DNA of 64,000 bases from Phytomonospora sp040655735 (GCF_040655735.1 NZ_JBFAKK010000006.1:62001-126000), one strand, 5' to 3'; shown: positions 49,612-59,548, counted from the stretch's first letter. Program-made: numbers and translations. Notes: generated from the letters alone by a model not told the origin.

Positions 49612-50877
49612 TCACTTACCCGGAATACCGCCGTTCACCGGCGGGGCGGGCTTCGCCTCCACGGGTGTCACGGCGCCGTCGGCGACGCTGTACGTGGTGC
49701 CCTCATAGTCCTGCACTCCCTTGCCGACCAGGGTGATCCCGACGGAACGGAAGGCGGAGTGGTCGGTGGCGCTGTAGGACAGCGGCACGATGCCGTTGCC
49801 CACCAGGGATCCCGACTCCAGGGCCGCGATGAGCGATTCGCGCGTCGGGTCCTGTCCGGCGGCGGCGAGCGCCTCGGCGAACAGGTAGCCGACGCTCATG
49901 CCGTAGACGGTGTTCCCGGTGAAAGGGGCACCGCCGTTGTACTTGGTGTTGATCTCGGTGAAGAGGGTGACCCATTCGCCGCCGGGGCTGAAGGGCAGGT
50001 AGTTGGCGCTGACCATGCCTTCGAGGAGGGCGGGGCCGACCTCTTCGCCGAGGTAGCCGACGAGGGTCGGGTAGTCGCCGCCGGAGGAGGAGACGTGCCA
50101 GCGGGGGAACCATTCGAGCTGGGCGGCGGTACCGATCGCGCGGGCGGTGAAGCCGTTGATGGTGCCGAGGATGTTGACCTCGCAGCCGGCCTCCTTCATG
50201 GCGCCGATCTGGGCGGTGACGTCCTCACTGGAGGTGGAGTAGGTCTGGGCGGAGGTGACGCCCTCGGCGCCGACGACCGACTCGACGCCGCTGAGGATGC
50301 CCTCGCCGAAGTCGTCGTCCTGGCCGAACACGCAGACCTTCGCCTCGGGGTTCTTCTCGACGGCGTACTTGGCCAGGGCGGCGCCCTCGGTGACGTAGTC
50401 GGCGTTGAAGCCGAAGGTGTTGGGGTACTTGTCGGGCTGGTTCCAGGTGAGGGAGCCCGAGGCGACGAACAGGTCCGGGACGTTCTGCTGGGAGAGGTAG
50501 TCGAGGACGGTGGAGTGGGTGGGCGTGCCCAGTCCGTTGACGATGGCGAAGACCTTGTCCTCGCCGACGAGCTGGCGGACCACCGTCTGGGTGTTGGCGG
50601 GGTTGTAGCCGTCGTCCTTGACGATGTACTCGATCTTGCGGCCCTTGACGCCGCCGTTGTCGTTGACGTACTGGAAGTAGGCGTTGGTGGCGGCCGAGAT
50701 CGACGCGTATCCCGCGGCGGCGGGGCCGGTCAGCGGCTGGTGGCTGCCGATGGTGACCTTGTCCTTGGTGACGCCTGGGACTTCGGCGTCGTCGGGGGTG
50801 GAGCAGGCGGTGAGGCCGGAGACGGCCAGGGCGCCTGTGACGGCCAGCAGGGCCGTCCTCTTCAAGGGGGCGTGCAT
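49612..50877 (-). CDS. Branched-chain-amino-acid-type ABC substrate-binding lipoprotein
   Basis: 421-aa LivK/AmiC-fold binding protein. The lipobox is VSGLTAC (Cys about 25). The mature start VTIGSHQPLTGPAAAGYASISAA is typical of type-1 periplasmic binding proteins. Despite the name, relatives in catabolic loci bind aromatic or aliphatic acids. It pairs with the four following transport genes upstream in the operon. Confidence 0.92.
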   Translation of the reverse strand: MHAPLKRTALLAVTGALAVSGLTACSTPDDAEVPGVTKDKVTIGSHQPLTGPAAAGYASISAATNAYFQYVNDNGGVKGRKIEYIVKDDGYNPANTQTVVRQLVGEDKVFAIVNGLGTPTHSTVLDYLSQQNVPDLFVASGSLTWNQPDKYPNTFGFNADYVTEGAALAKYAVEKNPEAKVCVFGQDDDFGEGILSGVESVVGAEGVTSAQTYSTSSEDVTAQIGAMKEAGCEVNILGTINGFTARAIGTAAQLEWFPRWHVSSSGGDYPTLVGYLGEEVGPALLEGMVSANYLPFSPGGEWVTLFTEINTKYNGGAPFTGNTVYGMSVGYLFAEALAAAGQDPTRESLIAALESGSLVGNGIVPLSYSATDHSAFRSVGITLVGKGVQDYEGTTYSVADGAVTPVEAKPAPPVNGGIPGK

Positions 50878-50882
50878 TCCGA

Positions 50883-51938
50883 TCACCTCTCTGTGTTCTG
50901 GACGGGCACGGGGGGCTCGGCGGTCCTCGCCGGCCATGGCAGGCGGTGTCGCAGGTGGGCGAGGCCGCCCGGCCACGCGGCGGTGACCGCGATGACGACG
51001 ACGCCGAAGAGCAGGACGGCGAGGGTGCCGTTGAGGCGCTGGCCGAAACCGGCCGGGAGCGCGCTGGTGAGCTGGTCGACCAGCCAGGGCAGGACGACCA
51101 CGAGCGCCGACCCGGCCGCGGCGCCGCCGATGCTGCCGAGACCGCCGACGACGGCGGCGACCACGAGCAGCAGGGAGAAGCCGAGACCGTAGGCGCCGGG
51201 GCTGACCGACTGGGTCGCGATCGCCAGTACGGCGCCGCCGAGCCCGGCCGACAGGGCGCTCGCGGTGAACGCGCCGGTCTTGACGCGTCTCGGGTCGACG
51301 CCGGCGAGGCGGGCGGCGGTCTCGTCGCCGAGGACCGAGCGCATGCGCAGTCCGGCGCGCCCGCCGCGCAGGACGACCAGAGGTGTCACGGCGACGGCAG
51401 CGACGACGATCGCCAGCCAGGCGTGCCACTGCTCGACCACGATGAGCGCCGAGAGCGCGTCGGGGACGCCGAAGAAGGGCGCGCTTCGCCCTTGGTGGCC
51501 TGACAGGGCCGGGATCACGTTGGCCGCCGAGGGCAGCGCGATGACCAGGGCCAGCGTCAGGCCGGCGAGGTAGGGGCCGCGCAGCCGTGCGGCGGCGAGA
51601 CCGAGGAGGAGCCCGAGGACGCCGGCGGCGAGCGCGGCACCGGCGAGGCCGGCCAGGAGCGGGATGACGCCCGACTCGGCGAGGGACTCCGGGAGCGCTT
51701 CGGCGGCCGCCGTCGCGGCGATGGCGTAACCGTAGCCGCCGGCGGCCATGAGTACGGCGTGGCCGAGGGAGAGCTGTCCGGTGAGGCCGACCAGGACGGT
51801 CAGTCCGGCGACGGCGGCGAAGCAGCCCGCGGCGACGGCGAGCTGGTAGTTGCGGAAGGGGTCGAGGCCGAAGGTGGCGGCGATGGCGAGGAGGGTCAGC
51901 GCGAGGGCGCGCAGGGTGGTCTTGGCGGTGGGGCTCAT
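50883..51938 (-). CDS. LivM-like ABC permease
   Basis: 351-aa polytopic permease with about nine hydrophobic segments. The LivM signature includes GLTGQLSLGHAVLMAAGGYGYA, LRMRSVLGDETAARLAGVDPRRVKTGAF and VVGGLGSIGGAAAGSA. The ATG overlaps the LivH-like stop (ATGA). Confidence 0.92.
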   Translation of the reverse strand: MSPTAKTTLRALALTLLAIAATFGLDPFRNYQLAVAAGCFAAVAGLTVLVGLTGQLSLGHAVLMAAGGYGYAIAATAAAEALPESLAESGVIPLLAGLAGAALAAGVLGLLLGLAAARLRGPYLAGLTLALVIALPSAANVIPALSGHQGRSAPFFGVPDALSALIVVEQWHAWLAIVVAAVAVTPLVVLRGGRAGLRMRSVLGDETAARLAGVDPRRVKTGAFTASALSAGLGGAVLAIATQSVSPGAYGLGFSLLLVVAAVVGGLGSIGGAAAGSALVVVLPWLVDQLTSALPAGFGQRLNGTLAVLLFGVVVIAVTAAWPGGLAHLRHRLPWPARTAEPPVPVQNTER

Positions 51939-52813
51939 CCGGTTCGTGCCTCCCTCGCGGCGAAGATTCCGCCGGGGCGCACGAGCAGGACGACGGTGAG
52001 CAGTGCCAGGACCGCCAGCGGCGCGGCGGAGGCCGAGACGTAGCCGGTCACGAGGCTGCCGAGGACGCCGACGATGATCCCGGCGACCAGCGCGCCGACG
52101 GGTGAGTCGAGTCCGCCGACGACGGCGACCGCGAAGGCGTCGACGAACAGCAGGTCGGCGGCGTGCGGGTTGAGGCCGAGCTCGGTGGGGACGAGCAGGA
52201 GCGCGGCGAGGGCGGCGGTGGCGACCGAGAGCATCCAGCCGACGGTCACCAGGCGCGGGACCCGCACGCCCAGCAGGCGGGAGGTTTCGGGGGCGAAGGC
52301 CGCGGCCCGCAGTCGCAGCCCGAGCGAGGTCTTGGTGAAGAGCAGGGCGAGCACGGTCATCACGACGGCGGCGACCGCGAGGACGAACAGGTCGTAGGGG
52401 GACAGCACGGGGACGTCGCCGAGCAGGAAGGGGCGCTGTGAGAAGGGCGCGTGCATGGGCCGGTGGTCGGGTCCGAAGCCGATGGCCAGTCCGGACTGCA
52501 GGACCATGACCAGTCCGATCGCGACGATCATGCCGGGTAGCGGGGTGTCGTGCGGGACCAACCGCATCGGCCCGCGCTCCACGAGGGCGCCGAGGACGGC
52601 TCCGGCGGTCAGCGCGCCGAGGAGTCCGAGCCAGTAGGAGCCCGAGGCGGCGGTGATCGCGAAGGCGGCGTACACCGCGACGATCGCCATCGCGGCCTGC
52701 GCGAAGTTCACCACGCGGGCCGAGCGCCACACGATCACCAGGGAGAGCGCGAAGAGGGCCAGGACGGCCCCGCGGGCCAGGCCGGTGGACAGGAGGAAGA
52801 CGAGTCGGTCCAT
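51935..52813 (-). CDS. LivH-like ABC permease
   Basis: 292-aa permease. VVNFAQAAMAIVAVYAAF replaces the usual NFAHGxxxMLGAY, and LGVRVPRLVTVGWMLSVATAALAALLL and VVGGLDSPVGALVAGI are typical LivH blocks. It starts at 52813, overlapping the LivF-like stop (ATGA). Confidence 0.92.
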   Translation of the reverse strand: MDRLVFLLSTGLARGAVLALFALSLVIVWRSARVVNFAQAAMAIVAVYAAFAITAASGSYWLGLLGALTAGAVLGALVERGPMRLVPHDTPLPGMIVAIGLVMVLQSGLAIGFGPDHRPMHAPFSQRPFLLGDVPVLSPYDLFVLAVAAVVMTVLALLFTKTSLGLRLRAAAFAPETSRLLGVRVPRLVTVGWMLSVATAALAALLLVPTELGLNPHAADLLFVDAFAVAVVGGLDSPVGALVAGIIVGVLGSLVTGYVSASAAPLAVLALLTVVLLVRPGGIFAAREARTG

Positions 52814-53525
52814 CAGAACCCCAGGTAGGCGTGCCGGAGGGCGGGATCGGCGGCGAGTTCGGCGGCGGGCCGGTCGGCGACCACCTCGCCGAGGGAGAGC
52901 ACAACGCCGCGGTCGGCGACCGAGAGGGCGCCGGTGACGTTCTGCTCGGCGAGCAGGACGGTCAGGCCGGTGCGGGCGGCGGTGTCGCGCAGGACGCCGA
53001 GCAGTTGCGCGACCACGAGCGGCGCGAGGCCGAGCGAGGGCTCGTCGAGCAGGAGGACGTCGGGCCGGGAGACGAGCGCGCGGGCGAGGGCGAGCATCTG
53101 GCGCTCGCCGCCGGAGAGGGTGTGGCCGACGGCGTCGCGCCGCCGCGCCAGCGGCTCGAAGAGTTCGTACATCTCGGCGACGGCGGTGCGGCGGGCGGGC
53201 CCGCGGTGGCGCCACAGGGCGCCGAGGCGGAGGTTCTCGTCGACGGTGAGTTCGACGACGACGCTGCGTCCTTCCGGTACGAGCGAGAGTCCGCGCCGGA
53301 CGCGTTCCTCGGTGCGCAGGCCGGTCAGGTCGGCGCCGCCGATGGTCACGCGGCCGGCGCGGGCGGGAACGAGTCCGGTCAGTGCGCGCAGGAGCGTCGT
53401 CTTGCCCGCGCCGTTCGCGCCGAGCAGGGCGAGGACGGCGCCGTCGGGCACGTCGAGGCTCAGACCGTCGAGGACGGGGGCGCCGTCGCCGTAGCCGACG
53501 GTCAGGCGCTCGATGGTCAGGTTGC

Positions 53526-53529
<4 letters not shown>
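52813..53529 (-). CDS. LivF-like ABC ATPase
   Basis: 238-aa ATPase. Walker A is GANGAGKTTLL, signature LSGGERQMLALARAL, Walker B LLLDEPSLGLAP, H-loop region LAEQNVTGAL; the Q-N form is typical of LivF. The GTG start at 53529 overlaps the LivG-like stop (GTGA). Confidence 0.93.
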
Positions 53530-54272
<743 letters not shown>

Positions 54273-54303
54273 ACTCGGCACCTCTTCGTGTCGGAGTAGG
54301 GTC

Positions 54304-54334
54304 ACTGTAGCGGAGATACCGACCGGACGGTATG
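54304..54334 (-). promoter_or_regulatory. Promoter and TetR-type operator 2 (transporter operon)
   Basis: Operator GATACCGACCGGACGGTATG at 54315-54334 (arms 8/10) covers the expected -35 position of a minus-strand promoter whose -10 is TACAGT (54309-54304). Binding there would block the livG-to-fadD transcript. Confidence 0.7.
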
Positions 54335-54384
54335 TTCGCGGCCCGGGAATCCGGGAAGAATCCCCGGTCCGGTGTGCGCGCTGG

Positions 54385-55119
54385 TCAGGCGTGCGGAATG
54401 GCCGTCGTCATGCCCCCGTCGACGACGATCTCCGTACCGGTCACATACGCCGAGGCGTCACTGGCGAGGAACAGCAGCGCACCGGTGAGGTCGCCGACGG
54501 CCCCCGGCCGCCCCAGCGGTACGGCGAGCCGCTCGGGATCGATGCGCGTGGTCATCTCGGTGCGGATCATGCCGGGGTGAATCGAGTTCACCCGGATCCC
54601 CGAGGGCCCCAGCTCGACGGCGAGGGACTTGGTCAGCCCCCGCACCGCGAACTTCGAGGCCGTGTACCCGTGCAGCCGGACGCTTCCGCGCAGCCCTTCA
54701 ACGGACGAGATGTTGACGATCGAGCCGCGCCCGGCGGCCTTCATCGTCGGCACGACGGCGCGGCAGCCGAGGAAAGTCCCGGTGAGGTTCACCGCGATCA
54801 CGGCGTTCCACTTCTCCAGCGTGAAGTGCTCGATCGGCGCGGAGTTGGCGATCCCGGCGTTGTTGACGAGCACGTCGACGGTCCCGAACGAGGCGACGGT
54901 CTCGGCGACCGCGTCGCTCCACGCCTCCTCACCGGTCACGTCGAGCTCCCGGAAACGGGCGCCCTCGCCCAGCTCGGCGGCCAGCGCCTCACCGGCCTCG
55001 ACCAGGACGTCGGCGATCACGACGCGGGCGCCCGCCGCGTGCAACGCGCGCACGTAGGCCTCGCCGATGCCGCGCGAACCGCCCGTCACCATCGCCACGC
55101 GCCCGCGCATGTCGGTCAC
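54385..55119 (-). CDS. SDR oxidoreductase
   Basis: 244-aa short-chain dehydrogenase: TGGSRGIG, NNAG, NISSVEG Ser and YTASK. The C-terminus VTGTEIVVDGGM is classical. The GTG start at 55119 overlaps the upstream stop (GTGA). Last gene of the TetR operon. It probably handles a hydroxy- or keto-acyl intermediate of the acyl-CoA pathway. Confidence 0.92.
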   Translation of the reverse strand: MTDMRGRVAMVTGGSRGIGEAYVRALHAAGARVVIADVLVEAGEALAAELGEGARFRELDVTGEEAWSDAVAETVASFGTVDVLVNNAGIANSAPIEHFTLEKWNAVIAVNLTGTFLGCRAVVPTMKAAGRGSIVNISSVEGLRGSVRLHGYTASKFAVRGLTKSLAVELGPSGIRVNSIHPGMIRTEMTTRIDPERLAVPLGRPGAVGDLTGALLFLASDASAYVTGTEIVVDGGMTTAIPHA

Positions 55120-56099
55120 CCGGCGACCCGCACGACAACGCGGCCGGTCGTCGTCCCGTCGGCGAGCCGCTGGACCGCCGAGGGCGCCTGCTCGAAGGGC
55201 ACGACATCGCCGACGACGGGCCGGACGACGCCCTCGTCGACGAGCCGGACCAGTTCGGCGTGCGCCTCCTCGACGAGTTCGGGGTTCCGCTGCTGGTAGA
55301 GACCCCAGTGCAGGCCGAGGACGCCGTAGTTCTTGACCAGCACGTGGTCGGCGCGGATCCGGGGCAGGTCCCCGCCGGCGAAGCCGACCACGACGATGCG
55401 GCCCTCGAATCCGACGCAGCGCGCCGAGCCCTCGAAGGCCGCGCCGCCGACCGGGTCGAAGACCACGTCGACGGACCCGTGCGTCCGCTTGATCTCGGCG
55501 ACCCAGTCCTGGTCGCGCAGGTAGACCTCCGCGGCACCGGCGGCCTTGGCGACCTCGACCTTGGCGGCGCTGCCGACCACGCCGATCACCTTCGCGCCGG
55601 CGGCGGCGCCGAGCTGGCAGGCGGCGGTGCCGACTCCGCCCGCGGCGGCGTGCACGAGCAGGGTCTCCCCCGGCCGGATCGCGGCTCGGCGATGGAGGCC
55701 GAACCACGCCGTCTGGTAGGCGATGATCAGCGACGCGGCGGCCGCGTCGTCGAGTCCGGCGGGCGCGGGGTGCACGGCGGCGGCCGGGACGGACGCGTAC
55801 TCCGCGAGCACGCCGATCTTGGAGCCGACGACCCGGTCCCCCACCGCGACGCCCGCGGCGCCCTCACCGAGCTTGACGACATCGCCGCACAGCTCGACCC
55901 CCGGCGTGAACGGCGGCTCGGGCCGCACCTGGTACTGGCCGCGCGCGAGGAGCACGTCGGGGAAGTTGACCGCGACCGTCCTGACCCGGATCAGGACCTC
56001 ACCGGGGCCGGGAGTGGGAACGTCGACGTCGTGGAGGGCGAGGACCTTCTCGGGTTCGCCGTGCGCGGTCACCCGCCAGGCTCGCATCGTCTGGCTCAT
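55116..56099 (-). CDS. Zinc-free NADPH:quinone oxidoreductase-like MDR
   Basis: 327-aa medium-chain reductase without zinc ligands. AVNFPDVLLARGQYQ and PFTPGVELCGDV are QOR landmarks, the cofactor motif is HAAAGGVGTAACQLG, and DVVFDPVGG follows. It likely reduces an enone or enoyl double bond. ATGA overlap with the TetR gene. Confidence 0.9.
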   Translation of the reverse strand: MSQTMRAWRVTAHGEPEKVLALHDVDVPTPGPGEVLIRVRTVAVNFPDVLLARGQYQVRPEPPFTPGVELCGDVVKLGEGAAGVAVGDRVVGSKIGVLAEYASVPAAAVHPAPAGLDDAAAASLIIAYQTAWFGLHRRAAIRPGETLLVHAAAGGVGTAACQLGAAAGAKVIGVVGSAAKVEVAKAAGAAEVYLRDQDWVAEIKRTHGSVDVVFDPVGGAAFEGSARCVGFEGRIVVVGFAGGDLPRIRADHVLVKNYGVLGLHWGLYQQRNPELVEEAHAELVRLVDEGVVRPVVGDVVPFEQAPSAVQRLADGTTTGRVVVRVAG

Positions 56100-56686
56100 G
56101 TTTCCTTCCGGATGCTTCGCAGGAACAGCTCGGTGAGCTGCCGGGCCACCTCGGTCTTGTCCTCGGGCCCGTCGGAGGAGTACCAGTGGGACAGGTAGTG
56201 CACGTCGGAGAAGAAATGCGCGATGAGGACCGACACCGGGACGTCGTCGCGGAAGGAGCCCTCGGCCTGGCCGCGGACCAGGAGGGCGGCGAACTCGTCG
56301 TGGTACTCCCGCCGGCGCCGCTTGACCTCCTTCTGCCGCTCCGGGGTCAGCATGTGCTGGCTGCGGAAGAAGACGGTCCCCTCGGGCAGGAAGTCGATGG
56401 ACGTGACCACCACGTCTTCGCACACGGCCCGCACGACGTCGACGGCGGCACCGCCCCGCGCGGTGATCTCGTCGAGGCGCGCCTTCTGCAGCGACAGCAT
56501 CCGCTCGTAGATCGCGAAGAGCAGGTCGTCCTTGGAGGTGAAGTAGTGGTACAGCGCGCCCTTCGTGACACCGGCGGCCGACACGATCTGCTGCACGCTC
56601 GTGGTGGCGTACCCCTGGGTCGAGAAAAGGTCCAGCGCGGCCTTGAGCACCTGGTCGGCGACGTTAGTGGTCTTCATGGCACCCAT
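56096..56686 (-). CDS. TetR family regulator of the acyl-CoA regulon
   Basis: 196-aa TetR repressor. The N-terminal HTH is at about 10-55 (TSVQQIVSAAGVTKGALYHYFTSKDDLL). The ligand domain resembles acyl-CoA/fatty-acid responsive TetRs. It sits 3 bp after an SDR gene in the operon headed by operator 3, so it should autoregulate. Operators 1 and 2 at the other two operons share the same arms, making it the likely repressor of all three; a CoA ester would be the natural inducer. Confidence 0.9.
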   Translation of the reverse strand: MGAMKTTNVADQVLKAALDLFSTQGYATTSVQQIVSAAGVTKGALYHYFTSKDDLLFAIYERMLSLQKARLDEITARGGAAVDVVRAVCEDVVVTSIDFLPEGTVFFRSQHMLTPERQKEVKRRRREYHDEFAALLVRGQAEGSFRDDVPVSVLIAHFFSDVHYLSHWYSSDGPEDKTEVARQLTELFLRSIRKET

Positions 56687-56689
56687 CTT

Positions 56690-57430
56690 TCACCCAGTGG
56701 GCCGCAGCGCGGCGCCGCCGTCGACGAGGATCGTCTGCCCGGTGATCCAGGCGGCGTCGTCGGAGAGCAGGAACGCGGTGGGCCCGGCGACGTCGTCGGG
56801 CTCGCCGAGGCGGCCGAGCGGATAGGCCTTGACGACCTTGTCCTCGCGCCCTTCGTAGAGCGCCTTCGACAGCCTCGTCTTGACCACGGCGGGCGCGAGC
56901 GCGTTGACCCGGACGGCGGGTGCCAGTTCGGCGGCGAACTGGACCGTCAGGTTGATCAGCGCGGCCTTGGAGACACCGTAGAAGGCGATGTTGCCGCCGG
57001 CGTTGGTGCCGGCGATCGAGGACATGTTCACCACCGACCGCAGGGTTCCGGCGGCGAGGGCGTCGCGGGTCCACTCCAGCGCGGCGAGGACGTTGACCTC
57101 GAAGATCTTGCGGGCGGCCGCCGGGTCGAGGCCCGTCAGGGGGCCCCACACCGGGTTGATGCCGGCGTTGTTGACCAGGTGATCGAGACGTCCGAAGCGT
57201 TCCACGGCGTGCGCGACGGCCTCGGCGCGATGCTCGGCGTCGTCGGCTCGTCCGGCCACTCCCGAGGCGTTCGCCTCGCCGAGTCCGGCGACCGCCTCCC
57301 GCAAGGTCTCCTCGTCGCGGCCGGTGATGACCACCGATCCGCCCTCCGCCACCAGCCGGCGCGCGATCGCCAGACCGATGCCCCGGCTCGCTCCCGTGAT
57401 CAGACCGACCCTGCCCTCGAACCTGCGCAC
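56690..57430 (-). CDS. SDR oxidoreductase
   Basis: 246-aa short-chain dehydrogenase: TGASRGIG, NNAG, MSSIAG, FYGVSK (Tyr and Lys). The C-terminus WITGQTILVDGGA is standard. GTG 57430 is chosen because GGAGG stands four bases upstream and the operator lies just beyond; an upstream ATG at 57475 would place the operator inside the gene. First gene of the TetR operon. Confidence 0.9.
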   Translation of the reverse strand: MRRFEGRVGLITGASRGIGLAIARRLVAEGGSVVITGRDEETLREAVAGLGEANASGVAGRADDAEHRAEAVAHAVERFGRLDHLVNNAGINPVWGPLTGLDPAAARKIFEVNVLAALEWTRDALAAGTLRSVVNMSSIAGTNAGGNIAFYGVSKAALINLTVQFAAELAPAVRVNALAPAVVKTRLSKALYEGREDKVVKAYPLGRLGEPDDVAGPTAFLLSDDAAWITGQTILVDGGAALRPTG

Positions 57431-57438
57431 GCGACCTC

Positions 57439-57458
57439 CATACCGTCCAGTCGGTTTG
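57439..57458. promoter_or_regulatory. TetR-type operator 3 (SDR-TetR operon)
   Basis: CATACCGTCCAGTCGGTTTG, arms 7/10, directly upstream of the GGAGG site of the first SDR. A TACCGT -10 candidate lies just beyond on the minus strand, so the operator would sit at the transcription start. Confidence 0.65.
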
Positions 57459-57519
57459 TCGTTGGACGGTAGCACGGAAGCACGCTCGGCACGAGACTCG
57501 AACCGTCGGGCGAAGCGGT

Positions 57520-58320
57520 CTACGAGGCGGCCGGCTCCCGCCGGTGGTAGGCGGGCACCGCGCCGGAGGCGAAGTCGCGCCGGTAGATCCCGTGGCGCAG
57601 TTCGGCCTCGTAGCCGTCGAACTGCGGCATGCCGGCCGACTTGGCGAAGGCGAGCTCGGCGTCCACGTCGTAGGGGACGCGCACGAACTGGATGGAGAAC
57701 GGCGCCTCGGCCATGGAGTCGACGGCGCCTTCGAGGATCACGTACACGGGTGTGGGATCTTCGAGGCTGTTGCCGACGCTGCCGGTGTTGAACAGGGTGC
57801 GGCGCTCACGGTCGACCTCGTAATAGGGGTCATGGGTGTCGCCGTAGCCGACGACAGTGGGGACGGGGCCGTCGCCGGTCGCGGGGGTGTTGGTGAACAT
57901 CTCCAGGAACTCCGCCTCGTGGTGGTCGAAGTGGACGCGGCGGTGCACGGTGGTCGGCGAGGCGTGAAAAAGGCGGATCCGGCGTCCGCTGACCACGAAA
58001 TCGTGACTGAAGGGCAGGGAGCGCAGCCACTCCCCCTGTCCTTCGGAGAGCTGGGCCAGCCACCAGGCCAGGGACTCGCTGTCGAAGTCGCGCCCGGGGT
58101 CGGGCAGGAAGTCGTCCCAGTTGCCGAGGATGTTGACCTCGCAGCGCTCACGGCAGACGTCGATGACCTCCCGGCCGCGCGGTCCCTTCCCGACGTAGTC
58201 GCCGAGGTTGAAGATCCGGGTGATGCCCCGGGCCCCGATGTCGGCGAGGACGGCTTCGAGGGCGGTCAGGTTGCCGTGCACGTCGGAGATCAGCGCGATG
58301 CGTTCGAGACGGGGATGCAT
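57520..58320 (-). CDS. Metallophosphoesterase, calcineurin-like
   Basis: 266-aa phosphoesterase with D-x-H (LISDVHGN, about 11-18), GDYVGKGPR, GNWDDFL in the third metal motif and a late GDTHDPYY where GHTH is usual. The third motif lacks the catalytic His of GNHD proteins, as in YfcE-like enzymes (GNCD). The substrate may be a phosphodiester or small phosphomonoester. No signal peptide. Monocistronic. Confidence 0.85.
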   Translation of the reverse strand: MHPRLERIALISDVHGNLTALEAVLADIGARGITRIFNLGDYVGKGPRGREVIDVCRERCEVNILGNWDDFLPDPGRDFDSESLAWWLAQLSEGQGEWLRSLPFSHDFVVSGRRIRLFHASPTTVHRRVHFDHHEAEFLEMFTNTPATGDGPVPTVVGYGDTHDPYYEVDRERRTLFNTGSVGNSLEDPTPVYVILEGAVDSMAEAPFSIQFVRVPYDVDAELAFAKSAGMPQFDGYEAELRHGIYRRDFASGAVPAYHRREPAAS

Positions 58321-58626
58321 CGCGACATGGTCCCACCGCGGCGCGGCGCCGCCGGAGTCGACCTTGCCGCGCCCACTCGGCGCATGCTATTGTTCCGCCG
58401 AGCTCGCACCCTTTCCGCCATGCGGAAACGGTGGGGCGGAGTGGGTTTGGAGGTATTGCTTCACCGGCACTGAGATCGACGCGTTTCGACGTCTCTCGTG
58501 TTCGGGGTACCCACATATCCAGGGCAAGGTGCCCTTCTTTCACCGGTCACGATAACTCTTGACACACATGTGCGCCTCTTCGCGAGGCGTCCTTGAGTGA
58601 CCCCTTTTCACCTTTGAAAGGAATAC
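58321..58626. other. Intergenic region with hairpins, no gene
   Basis: 306 bp between divergent genes. It holds CTCGGCG/CGCCGAG and TTTCCGC/GCGGAAA hairpins (about 58373-58430), a minus-strand -10-like TAGCAT (58389-58384), a TTGACA at 58559-58564 without a convincing -10, and AAAGGA before the ATG at 58627. No known riboswitch recognised. Confidence 0.4.
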
Positions 58627-59532
58627 ATGTCTGCTCGGATCAATGATTTCCAGGCCTGGGTCATCGACGAGTTCCGCGCCAACGGCGGACGCGTCGGCGG
58701 CATGTTCGAAGGCTCCACGCTGGCGCTGCTGACGACGATCGGCGCCAAAACCGGCCTGCGGCGCACCACCCCGCTGGGCTACCTGCACGTCGGCGGCAGG
58801 CCCGTCGTCGTGGCCTCGGCCATGGGCGCCGACAGCCATCCCGGCTGGTACCACAACATCCGCCGCAACCCCGTGGTGACCGTCGAGACGGGAACCGAGA
58901 CCTACCAGGCGATCGCCGCCGTGCCCTCGGTCGTCGAGCGCGAACCCTTGTGGGAGCAGGTGCTCCGGCAGGCCCCCGGCTACGCCGACTACCAGGCCGG
59001 GACCAGCAGGATCATCCCGGTGGTGGTCCTGCACCGGATCGACGACTCGCCCGGCGCCGACCGGGTCCGCGGGCTCGGCGACTTCATCGTCGAGGGCCAC
59101 GACTGGCTGCGCGCCGAACTCGCCGATCTGCGACGCCAGGCCGACGCGCTCGCCGAAGGCGGCGAGGGCGGCCTCACCGGCGGGACGCCCGACCTCGGCC
59201 GACGGATGCGCACCCACTGCCTCGACTTCTGCGCGGCATTGAAGCAGCACCACACCGGCGAGGACCGCGGCGGGTTCCCCGCGCTGGCGGCGCGCTTCCC
59301 GGATCTGGCCGGCCCTCTGGAAAGGCTCGGCGAGGAGCACAAGGTCGTCGCGAGCATTCAGGAGCGCATCGCCGAACTCGTCGAGGGATACACGCCGGGA
59401 GAGACCGATCCGGCGGAACTCCGCGAGCAACTCGACGTGCTCGCCACCCGCCTCGAATCGCATTTCGACTATGAGGAATGGACCATCGTCGACGCTCTGA
59501 ACACCCTGGGACCCGCACCGCAGATCCCTTGA
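58627..59532 (+). CDS. Deazaflavin-type nitroreductase domain fused to hemerythrin domain
   Basis: 301-aa two-domain protein. Residues about 1-140 match the F420/Ddn-type split-barrel family: LALLTTIGAKTGLRRTTPLGYLH, ADSHPGWYHNIRRNPVVTVE, and PLWEQVLRQAPGYADYQAGTSRIIPVVVLHR. Residues about 150-295 form a hemerythrin-like four-helix bundle with metal-ligand candidates His in EGHDWLR, HCLDFC, KQHHTGED and EEHKVV, plus HFDYEE. An electron-transfer or oxygen/NO-sensing role is an inference. Ends at a hairpin. Confidence 0.88.
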   Translation: MSARINDFQAWVIDEFRANGGRVGGMFEGSTLALLTTIGAKTGLRRTTPLGYLHVGGRPVVVASAMGADSHPGWYHNIRRNPVVTVETGTETYQAIAAVPSVVEREPLWEQVLRQAPGYADYQAGTSRIIPVVVLHRIDDSPGADRVRGLGDFIVEGHDWLRAELADLRRQADALAEGGEGGLTGGTPDLGRRMRTHCLDFCAALKQHHTGEDRGGFPALAARFPDLAGPLERLGEEHKVVASIQERIAELVEGYTPGETDPAELREQLDVLATRLESHFDYEEWTIVDALNTLGPAPQIP

Positions 59533-59548
59533 GTCGATAGGGCCGTTT

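Noticed and set aside
58370..58460. Riboswitch upstream of the metallophosphoesterase or nitroreductase gene
   Set aside because: Two hairpins are present, but no conserved core of a known class could be recognised.
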